Source: Collybia mongolica
Lineage: Eukaryota > Basidiomycota > Agaricomycetes > Agaricales > Clitocybaceae
NCBI GenBank assembly: GCA_013420905.1
Contig: JAAXNY010000005.1
Coordinates: forward strand, 1,364,001 to 1,428,000
Reading direction: 5' to 3'
DNA: 64,000 nt
The notes under the pieces: model-generated
The model's database searches: none
Seen by the model: the letters and a program-made list of their open reading frames with translations, nothing else
Told to the model about the DNA's origin: nothing
Position numbers and translations under genes: made by a program
In this document: one piece after another, positions 31,832-42,400 of the stretch
Layout of the letters: every line of letters starts with the position of its first letter
Position numbering within the stretch: the stretch's first letter is position 1

Positions 31832-32614
31832 CTACATTGCCCACTTTTCATTCACAACCCAATCATTACCATCATGGTGCCTCCAGAATACTGATGGCAT
31901 GTACAGCTTGTTCACCATTTGGTGGTGCTTACCACAACTGAGCTCTGCATCCTTGATCTCTGTATCCTTTGGTGTATATTCCACAACAACATCAGGCTCT
32001 GGTTCCAAGTCTAATTGCTCTGCATCTGCTACCAACATCAACCCTCCTGCTGGGTGATGAGCATGTCTCATTATTTATTTCCTCAATAATAGTTCTGAGG
32101 GGAAGCTTGCTGTCATCTATGGACTGATCATCATCATGAGTTAGGTCTTCAGGCATAGTAACATCCAGCATGGGGAGATCCAGCTATTTTTGCATTGGTG
32201 AGTTCTTTCCAGAACTTGGGATCTGTATCCTTCATTTCCCATAGCTGCTTTCTAGCATTGAAACTTGTCAAACATTCATAAGACAAGTTCCATTTCCTGG
32301 ACATGACACATTTCAAATGTCTGTCAGGTGCTTATGTCAGATGATCCACTGGTAGCCCTTCCCAGTATGGTTTTTTACCTTTTTTATAAGTTCAGGCTTG
32401 TTAATTACATTATAGGCATCCCAGAGCCAACACATGCTACAATTATGCAGAATGCCCAAGTTCTCATTGAAGATCAGGGTGTCTGGCTTGTCATCTTTTT
32501 GTGAGTCAAGCTGTTGGAAGATGTTGTTGACAGCATCCTTGTGGTATGAGTACTTCAACAAGAGTTTGAACAGCTGCTGTATTCCCACATCACAAGGTTG
32601 GTGAAGGTTGGTAC
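31832..32614 (-). pseudogene. DDE_1-type transposase C-terminal relic
   Basis: The minus strand encodes NLHQPCDVGIQQLFK, matching the Q-P-C/A-D-V block that carries the last acidic residue region of pogo/jerky-like DDE_1 transposases. Then come LWDAYNVINKPELIKK, a stretch reading LWEMKDTDPKFWKEL, and a low-similarity tail, with several stops. Its 5' side is interrupted by the solo LTR-G at 32615-33006. The rest of the gene is not recognisable to the right. Inference from short motifs; family assignment approximate. Confidence 0.55.
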
Positions 32615-33006
32615 TGTAAAGGGATTGCTTGTTTGTCCACATCTAGCCATCAGGATCACTATTGCACAGCTTGCATAGCCTTGCTGTTACATCTATCATC
32701 CTGACATGCACTGCCCTAACCCTTTGATAGATAGTAGTTTACTTTGGACTGACATGTCACAGATGGACCATTGCATCAGTAGAGTTACTGATATCAGATT
32801 CTGTTGTTACCTGAGACATAGCCACAATGTACTGTATATAAGGTGCCCCTTCCTCTCTATGGAAGAGCACCTTTGCAATAGACTTGGATTGGATTCTCTC
32901 CTCATGATCAAGCCTCTAGTGTTCTACACTTGTCCCTTCCCTGCACAGTTATCATGCTGTGTATACTGCTCCCTGTCTGAGCCCCTTGGCAACATGGCCC
33001 CTTACA
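32615..33006 (+). repeat. Solo LTR-G, second copy
   Basis: 392 bp, begins TGTAAAGGG and ends CCCCTTACA, flanked by GTAC on the left and GTAT on the right (a duplication with one change). A TATATAAGG promoter-like box lies near 32837. It shares most of its length with the LTR split by the Copia at 3914-9927, and has an extra block of about 40 bp near the 3' end. Confidence 0.82.
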
Positions 33007-33277
33007 GTATATGCAGTATGTGAGACATATCAAAATAATCTGGATGGGAGCTTGATGCAAGATATGGTGCCTGCTGGCAGATGCCTTTTGTTACAAATTC
33101 CCTATCCATGTGTCTTACTCATCTTTTTCTCCTTATGTATTATTGATTACCTATACTTACTAACATTGGCCAATTCTTATCTTCAGACTCTATATATGCA
33201 CCTTATTTCCCATGCTTACTCATCCCTCTTATCTATACAACCTATAGCACTAATCCCTCTTATCTATGCTTATTGGA
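33007..33277. other. Flank of the palindrome, left side
   Basis: Pyrimidine-rich unassigned DNA. The three bases before the CACTG terminus are GGA. Confidence 0.4.
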
Positions 33278-33900
33278 CACTGTGAAACTGAGAATAGATG
33301 AAATTCAACCCTGTGTTTCATCCTCTTAAATAAGAGAAATAATACATTAAAAATATGAAATTCATTCAATTAACAATCCTAAAATGTAATGAATCTCATC
33401 TCAAAGATGTTTGAAAACACACCCCCTGTAGGGGGAAAAATGGAGGGAAAACCCCCCTTTAAGGTATAATTTGATGGATGAATTTCATGCAAAATTTGTC
33501 CGTATTCATACCCCTCATAATTCACCCTCATGGGATGAATTTCTTACTATCAAGGGTGCTATACTAACCTTTCAAAAAGGATGAATTTCATACTAATAAG
33601 GGGTGAGAATAACACCCTTGCAAGTCTTACATGGGGGATGAATTTCATACTATTAAGGGCAGAAATAACACCCTTGCGAGTCTTACATGAGGGATGAATT
33701 TCATACTATTAAGGGCAAAAATACTGGCATTTTATGAGAGATGAAAATCATATGTTCAAATTCATCCCATTTTCCTCACTTAAATTCATCCTCTTTTTCA
33801 TCATTTTACTGGATTGTTTTTGGATGAAAGTAGTACTAACTTTTCATCCATTGAAAGGTTGAAATGCACTCATTTTTATTTGGATATTTCATCCTCTTAT
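33278..33900 (+). repeat. Subterminal repeat array, left arm
   Basis: At least seven copies of a degenerate GGATGAATTTCATACTATTA-type motif, itself partly palindromic (ATGAAATTCAT), spaced roughly 50-60 bp. Arrays of this kind next to CACTA-type termini are transposase-binding sites in well-studied elements; binding here is inferred. Confidence 0.75.
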
Positions 33901-33946
33901 AGATGTTTAAATTTGTGTGATTCAACATTTAACAATATTCTAATGA

Positions 33947-34862
33947 TTAGTAGGCTTCTGATTCATTCCCTTCCTCATCCTCCTGGTCCTCACCCTCCTG
34001 GTCCTCACCCTTCTGGTCCCCATCCTCTTCCCCCTCATCACTACTATCTACTTCATCCTCATCATGCTCATTTAAGTCAATGTTGACATCCATTTCCTCC
34101 TCATCATCAGCATTACTGCCCCCTACTGTATTTCCAGTCTCATTTGTATACCCACATTTATGAGCATAGGCGCGTTTGTTCTTCAAATGTGACTTGATAA
34201 ATTCTTGAGTGGCCCAGCCATTATGGAATTTTTTGAGGTATGTATGCCGACTTTTGGCCTGAAATAAATTATTTAAATGAGTAACAAAGCAGCAAAGAAA
34301 AGACTTACCACGTGGATGATTTGACTAATGACTACTGTAGGTTGCCTGTGCCAAACAACCGAGTAGTTAAGGCCTGCGTTACCAACTAAACTACGAACGC
34401 AGCGCTATTACTTGTAAAAAAAAAGATTGGAGCAAAGGGTTTTAAGAAGTAAAACTTACACGAATGGCCTTGTATAAATCGGAATCATCTTGGAGTTGCA
34501 TTTCAGCCTGGAGATTGAATCCGTTCCCTGCAACGCCACGTGGTGGGCGTGGTATGACATTCTTCTGCTGTTCTTTAGCATGGGCAGCTTTGCGAAGAGC
34601 TACGAGTTCAGCTAGTCACGTTAGTATGGTATAGGAAGTATGCAAAAAAAAAAGTAATACCTTTCATTTTCTTCATTTTTGCTTCCATTGCCATTGCCTC
34701 TGATGTATTTATCCGTGTACCTGGTGAAACAAAATGTAATAATAGGTAACATGTTTCCATTTGAAAATCACAGTATCCACCTTTAACTCTCTGGGATGAG
34801 CCCGAAGACAATGCCACCTTGCGAGATTGCTTTGCTTTTTGAAATGCGGTAGACTTAGCCAT
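33947..34862 (-). CDS. Element accessory protein 1, acidic C-terminus
   Basis: I do not recognise the family. Proposed exons (minus): 34781-34862, 34661-34720, 34462-34611, 34309-34334 and 33947-34258, giving 209 aa. The N-terminus is basic and Ser/Lys-rich (MAKSTAFQKAKQSRKV). A Met/Lys/Ala-rich helix follows (EAMAMEAKMKKMK), then PRPPRGVAGNGF and a conserved-looking KSRHTYLKKFHNGWATQEF block. The last 60 residues are almost all Asp/Glu with small repeats (EDQEGEDQ). The 26-nt fourth exon and its donor (C|GTGTAAG) were chosen only because they keep the frame, so they need transcript proof. It is the first gene inside the CACTG end and is transcribed toward that end. Confidence 0.6.
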
Positions 34863-35221
34863 AGTTTTATGGAAAAGGGTGCATTGGAGAAAGAGCTGGT
34901 GGCAAAGGTGAAGAAAGGCGAGACTGAGCGAATGAGGAGATGCTGGGAGACACAGAGAAAGAGGGTTCTTTTAAATTTGAGGTGGAGCAGGTTCCGTCCC
35001 CAAGGACAACAGAACCGAGCTCAAATTAATTCGCACAGGGGATGAAAAAGAAAAAAAAATGGGTTCCGGGCTTTGGGGTGGGCAAAGGGATTTCTATAAT
35101 CTGACTAGCTTTGGATTCCGGATCTATAACTGTACTCAGGTAAAACTGTTGGGGTTTGGGGCATGAGCACAAAATAAAACATATAAAGGACCTTGGAACT
35201 CAAAAAAATAATCACAACGTA

Positions 35222-35814
35222 ATGGCCACTGGCCTCACACCCAACCCTCCAGACACTTCCCCTACCCACTGTGTGCTGCAGAATGATGATGTTTCCGGTC
35301 ATGTTGTGGAAAGCACAACGGAATCCGAGACTGAATCAGACTGTGGACCATTTGATTGTGCTTTCTTTGGTCCTTGCTCACCGGAGAATCAACTTGGTCT
35401 ATTGGAAAATAGAAACTGGTTTATGGAGCTTTGCAAGTCCGAATCTTCAAGCCATGGATCCAGTGTACCCAAGGATAACAGTAAGCAATAATCTAACTCC
35501 ACGTGATGCTGAAGGAAAAACTCTTACCTAGGTGATATTGAGACGGAGGCAGACATAGTCCCTGAAGAGTGTAAGGTGAATATCAGCACTATCAATCCAT
35601 TGGAGGGGAAGGTATGTGAATCGACTCACATAACCAGTTTCCGACAGTATCTTATTAATTGACAACAAAGTTTATTATTCAGATCTGTGTCGAAGGTGGC
35701 AACTTAATCAATCCGGTATTCAATTTTAACTTCCAGGAACAAGTAAAGAGCAAAAAACGGAGACGTAAATCAAGTAGAAGGGACGATGAGCAGGGAAAAC
35801 GGCAAAAATTATGA
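35222..35814 (+). CDS. Element accessory protein 2, small, basic tail
   Basis: Family unknown. Exons 35222-35480, 35532-35611 and 35683-35814 join in frame through 51- and 71-bp GT..AG introns to give 156 aa. The N-terminal half is Ser/Thr/Asp/Glu-rich (ESTTESETESDCG), the middle is short and hydrophobic (GGNLINPVFNFNFQEQ), and the tail KSKKRRRKSSRR looks like a bipartite nuclear localisation signal. It lies between accessory gene 1 and the SPT5-like gene, and diverges from the former with starts 359 bp apart. The combination suggests a small nuclear protein; no activity is proposed. Confidence 0.65.
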
Positions 35815-35912
35815 TGTGTATATACATGTGACGCAGTAGAGTCCCAAAAGGTATATGCAAAATTGAAAGTAATGCCTGTTAATTATTTCGCACGAGTTTT
35901 ACAAGCATCCTT

Positions 35913-38606
35913 TCAAAGAGCAGTCATTGTTCCCTCATTTTGTGCCTTTTCTTCTTTGGTTTCATGGCCAATGCAGAGTACATCAGGGCTTAGTTCCAAA
36001 TGATCCCCCGAAAGTGTTTTGTGGCCTCCCTCAGTCTGGTTGATGACGGCCAATATCATAATTGGCTGGCCATTCTCGTAACAATGGTGAATTTGGTGGA
36101 CATATTGGCCCAGGTGGTCACCTTCAACTACGACCAACAATCCGCTATCACGTGTAGGATTGGGACATTTTGGTGTGAGGTCTCCTGGAGGCAAGGATCC
36201 TGATGTCTTGTAGTGGTTGAACCGGACTGATAATGCTCCCTCTATCCGCACTATGGAGACCACCATTTCTTTACCTTGATATTGCCCACCTGTAACCAAC
36301 ACCTTTAATTTAATATCAATAAGCCGTGGATCTAATAATGGGTGAGCAGGTCCCTGCTGTTGTGATATAGTTGGTGGAGGGGAGGCTTGAGAGGAGGATC
36401 CTACATCAGGCGTTCGAGATGCGGGGTTCCAGGCCGGCGTCAAGTGGTGAAAGTCAGGCATGGGCGTGCTACCCCCCACTGCTGCAGTAGTGGCAGCCGC
36501 GGCAGGTTCCTGGGGAGGGGGGAATTTGGCAACATGGCCTGGGAGGGGGACAAATAATTTGTTCTTGGGTGGGGCAAATTCGTTTAATCTGAGGCAAGAC
36601 CTTGGGGGAGAAATTAGCTCATAATGGATATGAAGAAGAATATAATATTTACAGAGATTCTACAACATCATCGTAGTCCAGAACTTTGCCACTGAATGGA
36701 TGTGCAGGATTCAAGTGAATAAATTGAACAGTTACTCGGAGTCCACTGAGTGTAGTTTTCGAGAGTTGAACATCTTTGATTACTGCACGAGAACCCTTCA
36801 TTGCATGTCCTGTTTTGACGACCAAAACCTCAAGCCCTATCCAGGGAACTTCCTCACGTCTAATTGGGACAGTTGGTACGTTACTCAATGTTGGTGGTTG
36901 ACTGTGGAGTATTATCGGAGGGTCAACTACTTTCACCCAGTTCCTATGGACTTCGAGTGGCTGTTTAAAAGTAAATTACAACGTGACTGGCATAATATCT
37001 TAAGTTTTTACCTTGAGGGAGTTTGGACTGATGTAACTCTGCGGTCCTTGTGTTTCAAGATGTTTGACAATGTAGACATATTCCTCCGTCACCTCAACTA
37101 CCCATCCCTTTTCCCCTTGGAGAGCCCCACTGATTACTTCTGCGAAATGGCCATGAGCGATGTACTTCCACATATTGGACCACAGGACCATGTGTAAACC
37201 CTCCCCCATTTCTAGTTCCACCTCTGCCAAATCAATACCGATGGACTGGATGATACCCCTCTTAGAGGATTCCTTTATGACCACCTGTTTGCCTTCAAAA
37301 AATTGCCATTCTGAAGGGCATGGGAATCGCGCGCTTTTGATTTCAGGGTGAGGACAGCATAGAAACAAGTTCACCATCTTGCTTTGTAAGGAAACGGGGA
37401 CACATGATACTGAACCAAAGCCATAAGTTCTGCGTTCAAGGAAAAATTCAAATTTGTGACCAAAAGCAGCAAAATGGCCCATAGTTTTGCTGTCGACAAT
37501 AGTGACTCTGGGGTGAGTTTTGATGATTTGGTCCCGTTTTTCATCGTCAAACAAACCCGGCTCAGAGCGGAGGGTACCTCGTTTCCTTTTCTTGGAGGAA
37601 TCTCTGTCTTGAAGGGGAGGGAGGCGAGGTAACAGCAGGACTTCCAGTTTTCCCCAATTCTCTACTGAGGAAACATATCCTACATCCCCTTTGTAGAGCC
37701 CCCTACAAATCGTGACCCAACCTCCAGCAGAAGGGGTCTCTTCAGAATGCCTTAAATTCAACAGAGACACCCATTCCCCCAGCTTCACCTCCATAATACC
37801 ATCCTGAGGGCGAAAAATTGAGGGTGATGATTTTAGAAGGGCTAAAAGGTCGGCATTCATTGTGCCCTCGATGTAGAACCAGCCATGTATGGAATCTCGA
37901 CAAAATGCTGATCTGAGCCAATGTCGAGAGTCTGTATTATTGAGGAGAAAGGAAACGGCGTCTCTTTCCCTCCCCTCCTAGAATACATTGCGTCAAGTCT
38001 CAGTCATAGTATCAGTAAGATGCAGGTACTGATGCTCACCACACAACGGACTCTCATTAATGGGCTGTCTTCGCCTGTTGGAAGTCGTTCCACATCCAGA
38101 ACAAGGTGTCTTGAAAGGCCTTCATTGACTGGGGGTTGTTCCTCATCCGGATCGCGGGGTTTTGGCATGCCTTCATCAGAAAAGTATCTGTTTGCAAGGC
38201 AATAATAATAGTCATCTTCATTGTTCCCCTCCATATTGCTGTCCCCGTCCGACTCCTCCTCACGACTTGCCTGTGATCGTCTCATTATCCCATGAATAAA
38301 TTTATCAAATTTGTCATCGTTGTTGAGAGGACTGTTGGCAGAAGTTGACAGTCTTGGTGCACTGCCTGACTGCCCGTTGTCCTCGTTGACCTCATCGTCA
38401 ATGAAGTCATCTGTAAAACGGGTTGGTATTAACGTGCTTTGAATCTGAATGGGTAGATTGGCATACCGAGTCCCAGCTCCTCTCCAAAGAGATCGTCCTC
38501 CCCCTCGTTGTCCACCTGTGCTTCGAGGTCAATGAAGCGGTGTACCATGTTGCAGACATCGTTGGGCATGGTCTTGTCCTGCATACCGGTGATGTCCTTA
38601 GGTTTC
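35913..38606 (-). CDS. Transposon-borne SPT5-like protein (NGN + KOW)
   Basis: Spt5/NusG proteins clamp RNA polymerase II and promote elongation. Exons (minus): 38467-38606, 38040-38410, 37012-37977, 36653-36960 and 35913-36600, all joining in frame, about 823 codons plus an unidentified N-terminus (the first exon found opens in phase 2). Order: acidic N-region (DDFIDDEVNEDNGQ; DGDSNMEGNNEDD); an NGN domain (MRVRCVEGRERDAV, then GWFYIEGTMNADLLALL and FRPQDGIMEVKLGEW). Then come KOW-type motifs: GLYKGDVGYVSSVENW, FEGKQVVIKESSKRG, GALQGEKGWVVEV, GLEVLVVKTGHAMKGSRAVI, TGGQYQGKEMVVSI and LVVVEGDHLGQYV. A Pro-rich linker precedes the last two. No stop or frameshift in about 2.5 kb. It is an extra, element-encoded paralogue; the host must have its own Spt5. 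Role in transposition unknown. Confidence 0.82.
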
Positions 38607-38750
38607 CTGTAGGATCATTATTAGCTTTTATTAATGTTCTTAACGAAGTCTTATAGTTTTGTATTGGAATTCAATTAACTACTACAAATTCTACTATACT
38701 AATCGTAATCTATCAAGAAAAAGTACTTACAATGAGGGGGAGGGGGCCAA

Positions 38751-39050
38751 CGGGCAATGGTTGTGGTACAAGAGCAAGAGGGAAAGCGTGCGAAAGCGGG
38801 CTGCCAACACATGATACAGCTTGGAATGTTCAGCCGTCAGGCATCTTGGTCAATAAGGCCATGTGATCAAATCGGGCATCTCAGTCATATCACTCTTATA
38901 CAATGTGACTCGGATTTCTCAGGTAACAATTTAGCTGTAAAGGCCCGATGCCCGAGATGCCCGACGGCTGAACATTCCGAGCCGTATCATGTGCTGGCAG
39001 CCTGCTTTCGCATGCTTTCCCCTTTGCTCCCGTACCACAACCATCGCCCG
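38751..39050. repeat. Fold-back hairpin in the divergent promoter, left arm
   Basis: Stems of about 99 bp (38751-38849 and 38952-39050) face each other across about 102 bp. They begin CGGGCAATGGTTGTGGTAC and end with its near complement. Most mismatches are C/T or A/G changes. The hairpin lies between the SPT5-like gene and the transposase, which diverge. It could be a MITE-type insertion or a regulatory structure. Confidence 0.8.
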
Positions 39051-39408
39051 CCGCAACTTCTGCCCAGCCTCCTGGCCCCTTCCCCAGCCTCCCTCCTCAG
39101 TATTTCGGTAAGTAAAAGACATTTTTTAGTATATAGTATATAGTAGTTCTATACAAATGTAGTCAGTATGTTATAAGTACTCAATATTGAATACAATATA
39201 AGATTTTGCAACCTGAGCTAAAAATAAAGAAGCTAATGATCCATTGTAAATAGGTGAACTAGGACTGTTGCCGCAGGCACAACGTGCGCAACGCCCCACG
39301 TTTCATAAGACTGAGGAGGTCATTGCGGCTTTGTAGGGGCCTCGAGACCTGGTGCATACACATTTGCCTCATTTACATACCAACTTATATATTTTACTCT
39401 CCAGGTGA
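39051..39408. promoter_or_regulatory. Transposase upstream region
   Basis: AT-rich with tandem TATAGTATATAGTA near 39130 and a CTCCAG acceptor-like site just before the transposase start. It probably holds the promoter and a 5' untranslated exon. Confidence 0.4.
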
Positions 39409-42400
39409 ATGTGCATTATGGGCGGTAAGACAGTGCTTTGTGCATGTGGCTGCGCCAAAAGGGTCAACTCCAGGACTGAGAGCCGGCACTTGAAAGGGAA
39501 AGGGCACTCTCACCTCACGTCAAAAATCCTATCACAGAACTGGTCTCTTATCCAGAGCCTCAACCAGGAAGATCAGCCCCAACGGAAAACGTCGTCCTGT
39601 CCCCATCCCAAGCATAAAGTTATTGGATCCACCCCCCACCCACAAGCCCAACTAGCAAAGAAACTGGCCCCTAGTTCTACAAAGGGCAACGCCTCTTTCA
39701 GCTCTCAAAATAATGCAGAAGAAATTATTGATAATTTGACGGGCAAGGCAGGACCATCTGGATTTCGTGACAGCTCTCCTGATCCACCATTGGCACCATC
39801 CTTACCTCCATTGGAGGATTGCTCAAACAAATACGGCTTGTCCAACTTACGCCGCTCTTCTTGCATTGCAGGACATATCAATCAGCTCAGCCAGCAACGG
39901 TGGGGGCTTAATTCAAGACAACGATTTACTGTTGATGAGGATGATGGGGATAGCAACGACGACGAGATTGGATCTGGAGAAGACAAAGGCAACGACAATA
40001 TGGGGGGGGACTTCGACGGTTCCAACGAAGACTTTGGGGAAGACAGTGATGGATTTGAAACGCCAATCGCGGAGGCAAGCCAGGCAGGAATCTCAGTATG
40101 GGATCTCCTTGGGGAGGGATTTATGAAGGAAGTCTCGCAATTAGGTATGTACATTGTTATCATTATGTGCATCATATTAACTAGTTTACAGACCAAATGC
40201 TAGATATGAGTGATATGAAGCTCATCCAGTTCTTTGCCCTGAAAGTTCAAGATGGCCTAACGGATAGAACATTCCAGAAAATCCGCTATATAACTTCAAC
40301 AGAATTGCTGAAGAATACACAGAAACGTATTCAGTTTCTCTCTGGTTTTCAGCCTGTACACTATGACTGCTGTCGTTCATCTTGTGTCTGCTACACTGGC
40401 CCATACAAAGCCCTCAAACAATGCCCTAAATGTAATTCTGACCGCTATAAATCTGATGGGACAACACCCTATTCATATCTAGAGTATCTCCCTATTATTC
40501 CCCGACTCCGTGCAATGCTTGGAAATTTCTCGTATGCTCGAAAAATGCAGTATCAATCCAATCACAAACATGACCCAAGAAAAATGACAGATATCTTTGA
40601 CGGCACCCATTATCAACTACTCCAGAAGACATTTGTTACAATTGGTGACAAAGAACTTCCAGAGTGGTTTTTTTCTGATCCTTGTGATATTGCACTTGGG
40701 TTATCTACAGACGGTGATAGGGCCCGAAATTGTTTGCACTTGTAAAGTCGACAAGTAAGGCTATTAGTATCATTTCTAATAACCAAGTAAACGGTAATAA
40801 AGGATTAGAGTCGAGCTCCAAGACGGCTAATCAGAGTGAACTAGTCTAATGGATAATACACTATCAGTACAGAGGACTATGAGTACGGTCTATTATTAGT
40901 CCTATTCACCATGCCCGGTTACAACCTCGGTGTCTTAGTTCATAAGTAACCGTTGTAGTATGATATCATTAGTCCGGGGATCATCATTAATAGGAGAAGT
41001 AATTGTAAATTCGGGACTTGCACAACCCGATCCTAGTCAGGGGTACTTGGTGTTAACTACTGGAAGCGACGGGACCCCGTGAATAGCAACTGGGACAATC
41101 AGGAGGAGTAAATGACAGTGCTGCGCTGTTTTAAATAACGGAGCGCGCGGTCGCGACTTGATAAGAGTTTAGCCAGCTCTTTCAATATTTGATAAGTAAC
41201 CAGTAAACGGCATAATTGGCACGCATGGCGCGCACGCCAAGTTGTAGAGGACGCATCAGCATTGAATACAGATCCTTGGCACGCGGGAGCGCGGTTCCGT
41301 GTAAAATTTACAATTCCGTATGATATTTAGTTTGTACACTATAAATAGACTGTAGATGAGTAGCGCTAAGGCAAGGAATCTTGCCCCCACTTCGCGCGAC
41401 TATAGAGTATACAAATCACATTTGTTAAAACACTATTGCGTGCCCGAATTAAGGATCAGATTGCTTCAACATGTCTTGATTGGAATTGATTGAAGAACCA
41501 CAGAATTAAAGAAACTTAGTTCACTTGGAACTTAGTACCGTATTGTCCATTGGAATTACTAGGCACTTGGCCTTAGTGCACTTGGCACTGTATTGTTTGA
41601 TAAGTCACTTGGACTTATAGATCCGCTTGGGATCATTAATAATTGAACGTACACTTGGTACTCAGTCTATTGGATCGAGAGTTATAAATATACCTAGCAG
41701 GTTTTTAAACCTGTGTTGAAGCTTTTGTCTAAAACAAACCCGTTGAGAGATCATTGGAAAGGGCTTTGGCTAGTACTATTCAAAGCTTAGTGCTTCTAAG
41801 CACTTGAACCCGAACTCAAAACAGGCGATTCCTACTGTTCGTGTGTTGATTGTTAGGTTTGGTGTGTGTGTGTGTGAGGGATTACATTACATAGCATCAG
41901 CGCACTTATAGCCCAGGAGCCCCCTTTCAACGGCTTTGGTCCTTTCAAGCGCCGTACCAAGACAGCATGGCCTATAATCATGTTTAATTATAACCTCCCT
42001 CCTGAGGAACGCTTTCTCAAGGATAACATAATTTGTCTAGGGACTATTCCAGGGCCCAAAAAGCCTGACGACGCAGATTCATTTTTTTGGCCTGTAGTTC
42101 AGGAGCTTCTGCAGCTCAAGATTGGGGTTTCAGCCTTCGATGGAATCAGCAAAGAAATCTTCCTACTTCATGCTCACCTCATCGTCGTCTTTGGCGATAT
42201 TCCTGCAATGTCAATGCTCATGCGCATGAAGGGCCACAATGCAATATATCCATGCCGAATGTATACTATTCGGGGAGTTTGCATTCCCTTTTCACGAAAA
42301 ACAACACACTACGTTCCATTGCGACGAAATGGCTTTCCAGACCCTCAACAACAATATCATGCATCCACACTTCCACTACGAGACCATGCAACATTCTTAA

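Noticed and set aside
33961..34080. Pro/His-rich frame with a PPGPHPPGPH-type repeat
   Set aside because: Antisense of the Asp/Glu-rich tail of accessory protein 1.
34320..34420. tRNA-like sequence (GAGTAGTTAAGGC A-box-like stretch and a CTGCGTT/AACGCAG stem)
   Set aside because: No T-arm (GGTTCGA) and no acceptor stem pairing; it lies inside an intron of accessory gene 1.
38757..39143. 128-codon frame and its near copy on the other stem
   Set aside because: Product of the fold-back stems; both stems give similar peptides because they are inverted copies.
40715..41929. Large intron of the transposase instead of an LTR
   Set aside because: Starts TGATAG without a GT donor in frame, has LTR-type inverted ends, a 4-bp duplication and an independent copy at 56541-58175 inside a Gypsy gag.
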